Under the pieces are notes generated by a model. It searched no databases. It was not told where the DNA came from and worked only from the letters and a program-made list of their open reading frames with translations. Below, in pieces: positions 1 to 7,342 of a stretch of DNA of 64,000 nt (position 1 is its first letter; every line of letters begins with the position of its first letter). Origin of the DNA: Fluctibacter halophilus (GTDB taxonomy: Bacteria; Pseudomonadota; Gammaproteobacteria; Enterobacterales; Alteromonadaceae). The position numbers were made by a program, and so were the translations under genes. The stretch is from positions 248,001 to 312,000 of the forward strand of contig NZ_JAJEWP010000002.1 of NCBI RefSeq assembly GCF_020687825.1, written 5' to 3'.

Positions 1-1
1 T

Positions 2-883
2 CATCGCCCGGACAAGGGCCTGGCGGATGGCAGGGCGCACAGTATCGGAGTAACCGGTAAACCGGTCAAACGATCGGCGCCGTCACTGTGGAATGTGGGC
101 TTTCTTGATCACCTGTTCTGGGATGCCCGTGCCGACAGCCTTGAGCAGCAGGCCGCCGGTCCGTTATTCGACCCCAATGAGATGGGTAACACGCCACAGC
201 AACTGCTGTCAGATCTGGCCAACAGTGAGATTTATCCGGCTCTGTTTAAGGCCGCGTTTCCGCACGCTGAATCACCAAACCTGGCTGACGTAATGACGGC
301 GCTGGCGGCCTTTCAGAGCACCCTGGTATCGCTCAACAGCCGTTACGACCAGTATGCCCATGGTTATCATCAGGCGCTCAGCGAGCGGGAAATTGAGGGC
401 CTGAACGTGTTCCGGTCTTTTGTGGCGCGCTGTGCTGAATGTCATCAGCCCCCATTGTTTACCAACAATCAAATTGCCGTGATTGGTGTGCCGGAAGCGC
501 CGGGTCAACCCTTGGATCCGGGCGCCCAGGTGCCGTTCAATGCGGCCAAATTGCGCGGTGGATTCAAAGTGCCGACCTTGCGCAATGTGACCAAAACCGC
601 ACCTTACATGCATGCCGGTAATTTTGCCGGGTTGCGCGATGCGGTGGAATTTTACAATAAGGGGCGGGGCCATGCGGTACCGCCCGAAGAGTCGCTGCAG
701 ATCCATTGGCATATCTGGGATCCGCAACTGACTGATGATGAATTGGATGCCATCGTGACCTTTTTGGGCGCGCTGGATGATGAAAGTCTCATGCCACCGG
801 TGCCAGTCGCCGTGCCGTCGGGACTGCCACCGGTGGATGCCGATTACCGCGCACCACAAACACACACTCAGACGGGGAAATAA
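2..883 (+). CDS. Di-haem cytochrome c peroxidase (MauG/CcpA family), 5'-truncated
   Basis: The reading frame is open from base 2, so the start codon and probably the first haem site lie outside the window; 293 residues are visible. Residues 144-148 read CAECH, a c-type haem attachment site, followed about 50 residues later by the APYMHAGNF segment typical of the second half of di-haem peroxidases. The upstream stretch KRSAPSLWNVGF is also usual for the family. Members sit in the periplasm and reduce hydrogen peroxide with electrons from small cytochromes, or oxidise other substrates as in MauG. The gene ends one base before the start of a beta-helix c-type cytochrome, so the two are probably co-transcribed and act together. 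Which reaction this member catalyses cannot be told from the fragment. Confidence 0.88.
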   Translation, partial: HRPDKGLADGRAHSIGVTGKPVKRSAPSLWNVGFLDHLFWDARADSLEQQAAGPLFDPNEMGNTPQQLLSDLANSEIYPALFKAAFPHAESPNLADVMTALAAFQSTLVSLNSRYDQYAHGYHQALSEREIEGLNVFRSFVARCAECHQPPLFTNNQIAVIGVPEAPGQPLDPGAQVPFNAAKLRGGFKVPTLRNVTKTAPYMHAGNFAGLRDAVEFYNKGRGHAVPPEESLQIHWHIWDPQLTDDELDAIVTFLGALDDESLMPPVPVAVPSGLPPVDADYRAPQTHTQTGK

Positions 884-884
884 C

Positions 885-2393
885 ATGAACAAAGGACTCG
901 TTTTTACCGCAGCGGGCGCCGTGATTGCGTTTTTGATCGGTTGGCAAATGGGGACTACCCGCACGCCTGCGCCTACCATTACCTTGAGTCAGGGCGGCGC
1001 GGGCTATGCCGGCGGCTACGACAAGCAGGCAGACCAGGATAATCAGGGCAGCGGCGCTCAGGCCAGAGCACAGGGCCAGGTGCACATTGTCAATGATGGG
1101 GACAGCATCATGGCGGCGGTCAAAGCCGCATCAGCAGGAGACACGATTCAGATCCAGCCAGGCACCTATCATGAAACGGTGTACATCGACAAAGATGACA
1201 TACACCTGGTGGGGGTTATCGAACAAGGACGCTGGCCAACTCTGGATGGGCAAAAAAAGCTCAATGATGCGGTGTTGTATTCCGGCAATGGGGTGGTGGT
1301 GGAGAACCTTAAAATCACAGGGTACAAAGGTAACGGGATCATGGGGCAGGCGGGCAACAACTTCGTCATCCGCAACAACCTGATCATCGACACCGGGGTG
1401 TACGGGATTTTTCCGCAATTGGGAAAAAACGGCGTGGTCGAAGACAATATCATTTCAGGCATTGAAGATGCTGCCATTTACGTGGGCATGAGTGACAATG
1501 TGCACGTGGCGCACAATGAAGTGTTTGATTCGGTGGCCGGGATTGAAATTGAAAACAGCCGTCACGCCATCGTTGAAAACAACTACGTGCACCATAACAC
1601 CGGCGGGATCCTGGCGTTCATCACCCCGGGACTGCCAATCAAAACCACCTATGATGTGATCATCCGCAATAATTTTATTGTTGATAACAACACCGCCAAT
1701 TTTGCCATTCCCGGCTCGACGGTGTCGGGCATTCCGGCTGGGACGGGCATTCTGATCATGGCCGCCGACGATGTGGTGATTGAAGACAACATTATCCGCG
1801 ACAACAAGACCGCCGGCATCATCATTACCGATCACAATAACGCGCCCAATACCACCATCGATCCGGAATCGGATCCTGCGCCGGATCGGGTCAAAATCCT
1901 TAACAACCTGATGCTGAATAACGGCTACGACACTATCGATGAGGCCAAAGCCCTGATGCTGACCGAATTTAAACAGGGTAATCCGGATATCGTGCGGGTG
2001 GGTGTTTCCCGCGACAGCTGCATCATCAACCGCCATCAGTACGTTACCGTTGGGGTCAGTGACTGGGCCGAGTGTGATGTGACCCACACCGACGACATTG
2101 ATGACTATCTGCTCGATGCGCCGGTGCCGCCCCGCGAGATTGATCCCAGTGAACGGGGCAAAATTGCCTACCTGGGGATCTGCACCGGTTGCCACACCTA
2201 TTCCGGTCGTATGATTGGTCCACCGGTACAGGTTATTCAGGCTTTGTACATGGACAATCCCCAAGGTCTGGCGGACTACATCGCTGATCCGGTCAAAAAG
2301 CGTGATGACTATCCGCAAATGCCACCGCAGAATTACCTGGACGAGGAGACCCGTCTGGCCGTGGCAGAATACATGCTACAGGTCAGTAACTGA
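885..2393 (+). CDS. Right-handed parallel beta-helix protein with C-terminal c-type haem domain
   Basis: The product is 502 aa. The start at 885 is chosen because it gives a clean N-terminal membrane anchor or signal (residues about 4-24) and follows a GGGGAAA ribosome-binding stretch; the frame extends upstream but only through the previous gene. Residues about 75-370 are rich in Asn-Asn and VVEDNII-like turns, the pattern of PbH1 parallel beta-helix repeats found in carbohydrate-active and surface proteins. Residues 433-437 read CTGCH, a single c-type haem site, followed by a short cytochrome fold with YPQMPPQN, where the Met could be the distal ligand. A beta-helix fused to a haem domain beside a di-haem peroxidase suggests periplasmic redox chemistry on a bound polymer, but the substrate is unknown. 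Confidence 0.85.
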   Translation: MNKGLVFTAAGAVIAFLIGWQMGTTRTPAPTITLSQGGAGYAGGYDKQADQDNQGSGAQARAQGQVHIVNDGDSIMAAVKAASAGDTIQIQPGTYHETVYIDKDDIHLVGVIEQGRWPTLDGQKKLNDAVLYSGNGVVVENLKITGYKGNGIMGQAGNNFVIRNNLIIDTGVYGIFPQLGKNGVVEDNIISGIEDAAIYVGMSDNVHVAHNEVFDSVAGIEIENSRHAIVENNYVHHNTGGILAFITPGLPIKTTYDVIIRNNFIVDNNTANFAIPGSTVSGIPAGTGILIMAADDVVIEDNIIRDNKTAGIIITDHNNAPNTTIDPESDPAPDRVKILNNLMLNNGYDTIDEAKALMLTEFKQGNPDIVRVGVSRDSCIINRHQYVTVGVSDWAECDVTHTDDIDDYLLDAPVPPREIDPSERGKIAYLGICTGCHTYSGRMIGPPVQVIQALYMDNPQGLADYIADPVKKRDDYPQMPPQNYLDEETRLAVAEYMLQVSN

Positions 2394-2410
2394 TACCTGA
2401 CATGTCATAA

Positions 2411-2432
2411 AGGGGCCGGGCGGCCCCTTTTT
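2411..2432 (+). terminator. Rho-independent terminator
   Basis: GGGGCC and GGCCCC form a stem around a GGGC loop and are followed by TTTTT. It lies 18 bases after the stop of the beta-helix cytochrome gene and closes the peroxidase/beta-helix transcription unit. Confidence 0.85.
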
Positions 2433-2461
2433 AATGCGGTAAAATCAATCCAATGTCTAAG

Positions 2462-2489
2462 TGGTCATCCGCGGATTATCAGGTATAGT
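2462..2489 (+). promoter_or_regulatory. Putative sigma70 promoter of the diguanylate cyclase gene
   Basis: A TATAGT -10 element at 2484-2489 is preceded at 16 bp by TGGTCA at 2462-2467, which matches four of six -35 positions. It lies between the upstream terminator and the GGDEF gene. The call rests only on consensus matching. Confidence 0.4.
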
Positions 2490-2527
2490 AATCGTGTGAT
2501 TTATAAACAACTAGCAGTTTGACAGCG

Positions 2528-3769
2528 ATGGTTGAAGCGCGCGAAGTCATCTTTTCATTCATAATCATGGTACTGGCGACCGCCAGTGCGTCGTGGTTGA
2601 TGCTGGTTTATCTGCGTATAGCCCGCCGGGCATCGCTGCTGTTTTTCTCCGCCAATTTATTGTTCATTGTGTCCTGTATGCTGATGGCCGCTCGCTTCGG
2701 TCGCTCCGGCTTTCTGATTTGGAATTTGGCAGACATCATTACCCTGGTGGGCTTTTCCCTGTTCAGTCTCGGGGTCCGAACCCTGTACCATCAGCCGCTT
2801 AGGCTGTATCACTACGGGCTGCTGGCGATGACCGTATTGTTGGTGTACCCGGTGATCCCCGGCCAGCTCAGTTCCGCTTATTGGTTTGCACTGACCTTTT
2901 CGGTGTTCAGCAGTGCGCTGTTTTACTTTATCGCCCGGGATATCGTGGCCGCCAACCGCAAACGGGTAGGACTGGTCCGGTCATTGTTGCTGGGGTGGCC
3001 GTTTGTGCTTGCGATTGGCCTGAACGGGATCCGCGTGATCACCCAACTGTCGAATGTCCGGCCGGTGTATTTCACCCACAATGATGAGATTTTCGGTGTC
3101 AGCATTTTGTGGTTTTTCATCGCCGCGGCGGTGTTTTTTAACATTGCCCTGGTGGGGCAGGTGCTGTGGCGCATGATCCAGCGTATCCAGTACCAGGCCG
3201 ACTATGATGGTCTGACCGACCTGTTAAATTACCGGGCGTTTCAGCGTCAACTGGCGCTGGTCGATGCGGATGCCAAGCGCCGCGCCCAGGACTTCAGTGT
3301 GCTGGTGATTGATCTGGACAACTTCAAACAAATTAATGACTCCTATGGCCATCTGGTCGGTGATGAAGCCCTTAAACACTGCGTGCAAACCATGGCAATG
3401 GCAACACGACAACAGGATTGTCTGGCCCGTACTGGTGGGGAAGAGTTTTCACTGCTGATGCCGGACACCAACCTGGCCAGCGCTCATCAGGTGGCGGAGC
3501 GTATGCGTCGCCTGGTGGAGGAAAATCCGTTACGCTATCAGGGCAAACGTGTGCCTCTTACGGTCAGTATTGGCGTTGCCAGTCGGGCGTTAAGCCCTCT
3601 GGAGCACCTCATCGACTGCGCGGATAATGCCATGTATGACGCCAAACATGGCGGTAAAAATCAGGTCTGTGTTGCCCGCGGCCGTGGTGCTCCCGCGCTC
3701 GCCGCAGTTAAAACCGAGCCTGCACCGGCTGACGAGCCAACGCGGGCTGCTCACCCCAAACGGAGTTGA
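2528..3769 (+). CDS. Membrane-bound diguanylate cyclase (GGDEF domain)
   Basis: The product is 413 aa. About the first 215 residues hold roughly seven hydrophobic segments, forming an integral membrane sensor module I cannot assign to a named family. The C-terminal GGDEF domain carries GGEEF at 303-307, an active-site variant compatible with activity. RQQD lies exactly five residues before it, the spacing of the c-di-GMP product-inhibition I-site. It should therefore make cyclic di-GMP under feedback control, in response to an unknown membrane or envelope signal. A TTG start nine bases upstream at 2519 is possible; ATG 2528 is preferred although no strong ribosome-binding site is seen. It is followed after five bases by a DUF1579 gene. 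Confidence 0.9.
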   Translation: MVEAREVIFSFIIMVLATASASWLMLVYLRIARRASLLFFSANLLFIVSCMLMAARFGRSGFLIWNLADIITLVGFSLFSLGVRTLYHQPLRLYHYGLLAMTVLLVYPVIPGQLSSAYWFALTFSVFSSALFYFIARDIVAANRKRVGLVRSLLLGWPFVLAIGLNGIRVITQLSNVRPVYFTHNDEIFGVSILWFFIAAAVFFNIALVGQVLWRMIQRIQYQADYDGLTDLLNYRAFQRQLALVDADAKRRAQDFSVLVIDLDNFKQINDSYGHLVGDEALKHCVQTMAMATRQQDCLARTGGEEFSLLMPDTNLASAHQVAERMRRLVEENPLRYQGKRVPLTVSIGVASRALSPLEHLIDCADNAMYDAKHGGKNQVCVARGRGAPALAAVKTEPAPADEPTRAAHPKRS

Positions 3770-3774
3770 TAACG

Positions 3775-4269
3775 ATGAATGATCAAACCCCAGCCGGTAT
3801 GCCCATAACAGAGGAGCACCGACTGTTGCACCGTCTGGCCGGAGAATTCAGCGCCGAGATGGAGATGTTCATGGGCCAGGAGCAACCGTTGCGTGGCCAG
3901 GGCACGATGCATAACCGTTTGTTGTTTGATGGCCGCTACTTGCACCAGCATTTTCAGGCCAGCCCGATGGCTCCCGGCCAACCGGCCTTCAATGGCGAAG
4001 GTTATTGGGGCTATAACACGGTCAGCAAGGTATTTGAAATTGTCTGGATAGACAGTGTGAGTACCATGCTGCAGGTGGAGCGAGGCACATTTAACGACTG
4101 GTGCTGGGATATGCGCGGTGAGCTGACCGACCCCCACAGTGGCAAGCCATTGTTCAAGCGTTCACTGATCAACGTGGATAATGCCAACGAGTACCAGATG
4201 ACCATTCAACTTGCCCGCCAGCCTGAACAGTGGCAAACCTCGATGGAAATTCGTTATACCCGTATTTAA
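3775..4269 (+). CDS. DUF1579 family protein
   Basis: The product is 164 aa, full length for DUF1579. The start at 3775 is preceded by GGAG at 3762-3765. The family pattern of a compact beta-barrel-like protein is visible: an N-terminal HRLLHRLAGEF helix, then G-x-G-x-M-x-N-R-L-L-F-D-G-R-Y-L strands and a central FNGEGYWGYN segment. No signal peptide or membrane segment is seen, so it should be cytoplasmic. The biochemical role of the family is not known to me. The gene starts five bases after the GGDEF gene and is followed 33 bases later by a secreted NTF2-like protein, so it may be co-transcribed with both. Confidence 0.75.
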   Translation: MNDQTPAGMPITEEHRLLHRLAGEFSAEMEMFMGQEQPLRGQGTMHNRLLFDGRYLHQHFQASPMAPGQPAFNGEGYWGYNTVSKVFEIVWIDSVSTMLQVERGTFNDWCWDMRGELTDPHSGKPLFKRSLINVDNANEYQMTIQLARQPEQWQTSMEIRYTRI

Positions 4270-4302
4270 CAGACACACGCTTCTAACCAAGGACACTTCT
4301 GA

Positions 4303-4791
4303 ATGAACATCAAAGGACTGTGTGCAGGCACGCTTTGTCTGCTGTTCTCTTTAAGCACCACTGCCCACGATCAACTGCTATCCGACGCCGAAGTGGCGAC
4401 CATCAAAAACGAGGTCACTGAGGCCTTCTCAGCCTTGAAAGCGGCGGCCATTGCGCTGAATGCCGACGCCTATTTTCGTCTTGTCGATGCACAAAAGTTT
4501 GTCGGTCTGAACGCCGATGGCAGCGTCTGGACATCGGTAGATGACTTGCGGCCACTGATCGAGCAGGGGTTTGGAGCGGTGAAATCCATTGATGAACTGA
4601 TCTTTACCCGGATAAGCCTGTCGGTGATTGATGCCTATACGGTGATCCTGGTCAATGAATACCGCCAGCGTGGCACGCTGCACAGCGGCGATAAATTCAC
4701 CGCGGCCGGTGGTGGAACGCAGGTGTGGTCCAAGCGTGACGGTCGCTGGTTACTGGTCAGCATATCCGCCAGCAACAAGGCAGCCGGATAA
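4303..4791 (+). CDS. Secreted SnoaL/DUF4440-like (NTF2-fold) protein
   Basis: The product is 162 aa. An N-terminal signal peptide is evident (hydrophobic residues 4-20, likely cleavage after STTAHA-like small residues near 22), pointing to the periplasm. The rest has the length and pattern of a cone-shaped NTF2-like fold: a long amphipathic helix with alternating A and L, an ALNADAYFRLVD motif, and a C-terminal GTQVWSKRDGRWLL strand pair that is typical of DUF4440/SnoaL-like proteins. Such proteins range from isomerases to simple ligand binders; nothing in the sequence fixes the function. An AAGGA ribosome-binding site lies about 12 bases upstream of the start. Confidence 0.65.
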   Translation: MNIKGLCAGTLCLLFSLSTTAHDQLLSDAEVATIKNEVTEAFSALKAAAIALNADAYFRLVDAQKFVGLNADGSVWTSVDDLRPLIEQGFGAVKSIDELIFTRISLSVIDAYTVILVNEYRQRGTLHSGDKFTAAGGGTQVWSKRDGRWLLVSISASNKAAG

Positions 4792-4880
4792 CCGTGACCG
4801 CAGGTATTCATGACAGTTAAAAATTGCATTTTGTAGCAATATGTAGCATATTGTATCAAATTGTTCTTTTTGAGTATGTT

Positions 4881-5087
4881 ATGGGTATTGTCAAAATTTC
4901 CGATGAACTGCACGAGGATGTGCGCAAAAACAGCGTTGTGATGGAGCGCTCAATCAATTCACAGGCGGAATTCTGGATGAAAATCGGTCGCCTGGCTGAG
5001 CAAAATCCCAACCTGACCTACGAACAAATCCTGAGCCGGGAGATGCGTAACCAGAAGGTGGCATCGGTGAAGTTAGTCAATGAGTGA
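4881..5087 (+). CDS. ParD-like (DUF3423 type) small protein
   Basis: The product is 68 aa. MGIVKISDELHEDV matches the start of the ParD-like antitoxin family, with an SINSQAEFWMKIGRLAE helix after it, consistent with a ribbon-helix-helix DNA-binding fold. The frame is open 57 bases further upstream, but the family boundary and a short GAG element favour ATG 4881. The last eight bases overlap the start of the methionine aminopeptidase gene, so the two are translationally coupled. No toxin gene of the ParE type is nearby, so a classical toxin-antitoxin role is doubtful; an autoregulator of the map gene is an alternative. Confidence 0.75.
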   Translation: MGIVKISDELHEDVRKNSVVMERSINSQAEFWMKIGRLAEQNPNLTYEQILSREMRNQKVASVKLVNE

Positions 5088-5862
5088 CATTATCCTCAAA
5101 AGCGCCGATGAAATAGCCCTGATGCGCACCGCAGGTCAGCTGTTGGCGCAGGTATTTGCCGCGCTGGATGAACGGGTTGAGGTGGGGAGCAGTACGCTGG
5201 AACTGAACGATTTTGTTGAGACCTATATTACTGACACGCTGCAGGCACGGCCCGCCAGTAAGGGGCAGTACGACTACCCATACGTGTTGAACAGCTCAGT
5301 CAATGAGGTGGTTTGTCACGGCATACCCAGCGCCTCCAAGCGATTGAAGCAAGGCGACATCGTCAACATTGACATCACCCTGGAGAAAAATGGCTTTGTT
5401 GCTGACAGCAGCAAAATGTATCTGGTCGGCCAAACCACACCGATTGCCCGTAAGCTGGTAGATACCTGTTATGAGGCCATGTGGCAGGGGATCCGCTGTG
5501 TCAGACCGGGGGCAACCACCGGTGATATCGGCCATGCCATTCAAACCTATGCCGAGCAACGGGGCTACAGTGTGGTCAGGGAGTACTGTGGTCACGGGAT
5601 TGGCCGTGAAATGCATGAAAAGCCCGATATTCTCCATTTCGGGTCACCCGGCGTCGGTATCCGTCTGCAAGCCGGGATGACATTTACCATCGAGCCGATG
5701 ATCAATCAGGGCAGCCACAGGACCAAGACCAAAAAGGACGGCTGGACCGTGGTGACCCGGGACAAAACCCTGTCGGCTCAATGGGAGCACACGGTGTTGG
5801 TGACAGAAGACGGCGCAGAGGTGTTGACCCTGCGGGACGAAGAACGGGCCGCGGGGGTGTGA
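5080..5862 (+). CDS. map: Type I methionine aminopeptidase
   Basis: The product is 260 aa, the usual length. It removes the N-terminal Met from nascent proteins using a two-metal centre in the cytoplasm. The expected ligands are all present: HGIPS (His), NIDITL (Asp), GFVADSSKMYLVG (second Asp), CGHGIGREMHE (His), TIEPMI (Glu) and QWEHTVLV (Glu). It is translated from within the end of a ParD-like gene rather than from beside rpsB, the place where the housekeeping copy is often found, so this may be a second paralogue. No ribosomal or translation-factor gene is adjacent. Confidence 0.93.
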   Translation: MSDIILKSADEIALMRTAGQLLAQVFAALDERVEVGSSTLELNDFVETYITDTLQARPASKGQYDYPYVLNSSVNEVVCHGIPSASKRLKQGDIVNIDITLEKNGFVADSSKMYLVGQTTPIARKLVDTCYEAMWQGIRCVRPGATTGDIGHAIQTYAEQRGYSVVREYCGHGIGREMHEKPDILHFGSPGVGIRLQAGMTFTIEPMINQGSHRTKTKKDGWTVVTRDKTLSAQWEHTVLVTEDGAEVLTLRDEERAAGV

Positions 5863-5886
5863 ATGAACAATGACGTCCTTGTCACA

Positions 5887-5904
5887 GGGGACTGCCTGGT
5901 CCCC
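5887..5904 (+). terminator. Weak hairpin after map, possible terminator
   Basis: GGGGAC and GTCCCC pair around a six-base loop, 25 bases after the map stop and before the convergent DUF3010 gene. There is no T tract, so termination by this hairpin alone is uncertain. Confidence 0.35.
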
Positions 5905-5928
5905 ATGTTATTCACCAGATCTCTAATC

Positions 5929-6375
5929 TCATGACACTGAATCCGGCTCGGCACTACCCATCAGCGCCGCATAAGCGGTCTGAAATGCACCATCCTGGAA
6001 GCCTTTCAGTCCGGCGTCGGCCAGTGAAACCGCCAGTGGGTGGCGTTTGAGGGTTTGTCCGATGGCGCTGCTGTGCAGCAGTGAAACGGTTAACTCGTCG
6101 ATGAGCTGAATACAGGCTTCCAGTTTAAAGCCAACTGCACCACCGGCGAACTTGCCTTTGGTGGCACGCTGTTTGATGACAACGTCTGTGATCTGATAGT
6201 CACTCATCAGTTTGGCAAAGGTTTTCTGAAAGTGCTTGAGGCCTTTGGGATCGTCGGAGGCCAGCACCACTTTGCGCACCCGACAATCGGGCACCTGACA
6301 TAAACCTCTGTCCATTGCCATCAATACAATGATCGCTTCGTTGCCTTTCAGTTCCACACCGCAAATGCGTTGCAT
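5929..6375 (-). CDS. DUF3010 family protein
   Basis: The product is 148 aa. The opening ICGVELKGNEAIIVLM followed by a basic central region (VIKQRATKGKFAGGAVGFK) and a conserved C-terminal YAAL segment are what I recall of DUF3010 proteins of Vibrio, Shewanella and Alteromonas. The first strand pattern resembles RNase H-like or actin-like folds (G-x-E-x-x-G), but no catalytic set can be asserted. No signal or membrane segment is seen. It starts two bases after the DUF2797 gene ends and is surely in one operon with it. Function unknown. Confidence 0.75.
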   Translation of the reverse strand: MQRICGVELKGNEAIIVLMAMDRGLCQVPDCRVRKVVLASDDPKGLKHFQKTFAKLMSDYQITDVVIKQRATKGKFAGGAVGFKLEACIQLIDELTVSLLHSSAIGQTLKRHPLAVSLADAGLKGFQDGAFQTAYAALMGSAEPDSVS

Positions 6376-6377
6376 GG

Positions 6378-7220
6378 TTATGCTCCTTGATATTCGATGT
6401 GCAGGTGGTAGCCCGCATATTTGCGCAGGTTGATCACCCGGTCGCCATCCAGCAGCCAGTATTGGCCCTTGATGCCTTGCAATTGTCCTGCAAACTCGCC
6501 GTCTTTGTCGAGGTTAATGGATTTGATTTTCTCCGGGTAGTGACTCACCGGGTAGCGGATAGCCACCGCCGGTCCGTCGACCTCGGCAACACTTTGCAGC
6601 CCTTGCTGTTGCTGGATGGTTGCAATGTCATCCGCGATAAGTGCCAGCAGCTCCTGTTTGCGCGCGGCCAAATCGACGTCATCCGGCGTGCCCTTGAGCA
6701 TGGTGCGCCAATTGGTTTTGTCGGCGATGTGTTGTTTGCAGGCGGTTTCAACCAGGCCGCTGGTCAGGCGGTCTTTGACCCGCAACAAGGGAATTGCCTG
6801 AGTCGCACCCTGATCCAGCCAGCGGCTGGAAATGCCGTCGCTGACATGACGGGTGATGCCCACTTTAACCGTGCCGGTATTGGCCAGGTACACGAAGTGG
6901 TCGGTCAGGCAGTGCGCTTCACCCCATTCAGGCTCCCGGCAGGTGCCCTGATCATAGTGGCACTGTTCCGGCTTGATGATACAGGTATCGCACTGTGCAA
7001 GTTTCATCACACAAGGATAGCAATAGCCCTGATTGAAGCTTTTACGGGTTTTGCGGTTGCAATGTACGCAATGAATATCGCCATTCCAGCGTACGCTCAG
7101 GGTCTGCCCGATTAAGGGATCGATCGCCAGGTTGTGCTCGCCAATCGGCAGAGAATAGGAGGCGAGGCCATCGACAGCGCTGGCGTGCATTTTGCGGATA
7201 TTGCCTTCAACAATGGGCAT
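6378..7220 (-). CDS. DUF2797 family cysteine-rich protein
   Basis: The product is 280 aa. A central cysteine cluster, CVHC, CYPC, CDTC and further single Cys and His residues between about 60 and 110, looks like two zinc-binding knuckles. It is followed by VYLANTGTVKVGITR, a GIY-YIG-nuclease-like strand motif with the conserved Gly-x-Thr, which is the hallmark of DUF2797. Such proteins may bind or cut nucleic acid, but activity is not established. The upstream 120 bases are shared with the divergent ABC exporter gene. The DUF3010 gene follows after two bases. Confidence 0.8.
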   Translation of the reverse strand: MPIVEGNIRKMHASAVDGLASYSLPIGEHNLAIDPLIGQTLSVRWNGDIHCVHCNRKTRKSFNQGYCYPCVMKLAQCDTCIIKPEQCHYDQGTCREPEWGEAHCLTDHFVYLANTGTVKVGITRHVSDGISSRWLDQGATQAIPLLRVKDRLTSGLVETACKQHIADKTNWRTMLKGTPDDVDLAARKQELLALIADDIATIQQQQGLQSVAEVDGPAVAIRYPVSHYPEKIKSINLDKDGEFAGQLQGIKGQYWLLDGDRVINLRKYAGYHLHIEYQGA

Positions 7221-7342
7221 GGGGTCACCGATACTGGGAAAAACAACGCAACCTACCAGAACCTTGCGGCAGGCTCAATGGGATTGCCCGCATAACACCG
7301 ACCTGCTAGGGTAGTCTCAGTTCAGTTCCGGTTTCAGGGCAT

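Noticed and set aside
1455-2318. 287-codon open frame antisense to the beta-helix cytochrome
   Set aside because: It has low-complexity His/Val/Ile composition that mirrors the Asn/Asp-rich repeats on the plus strand; no domain or start signal.
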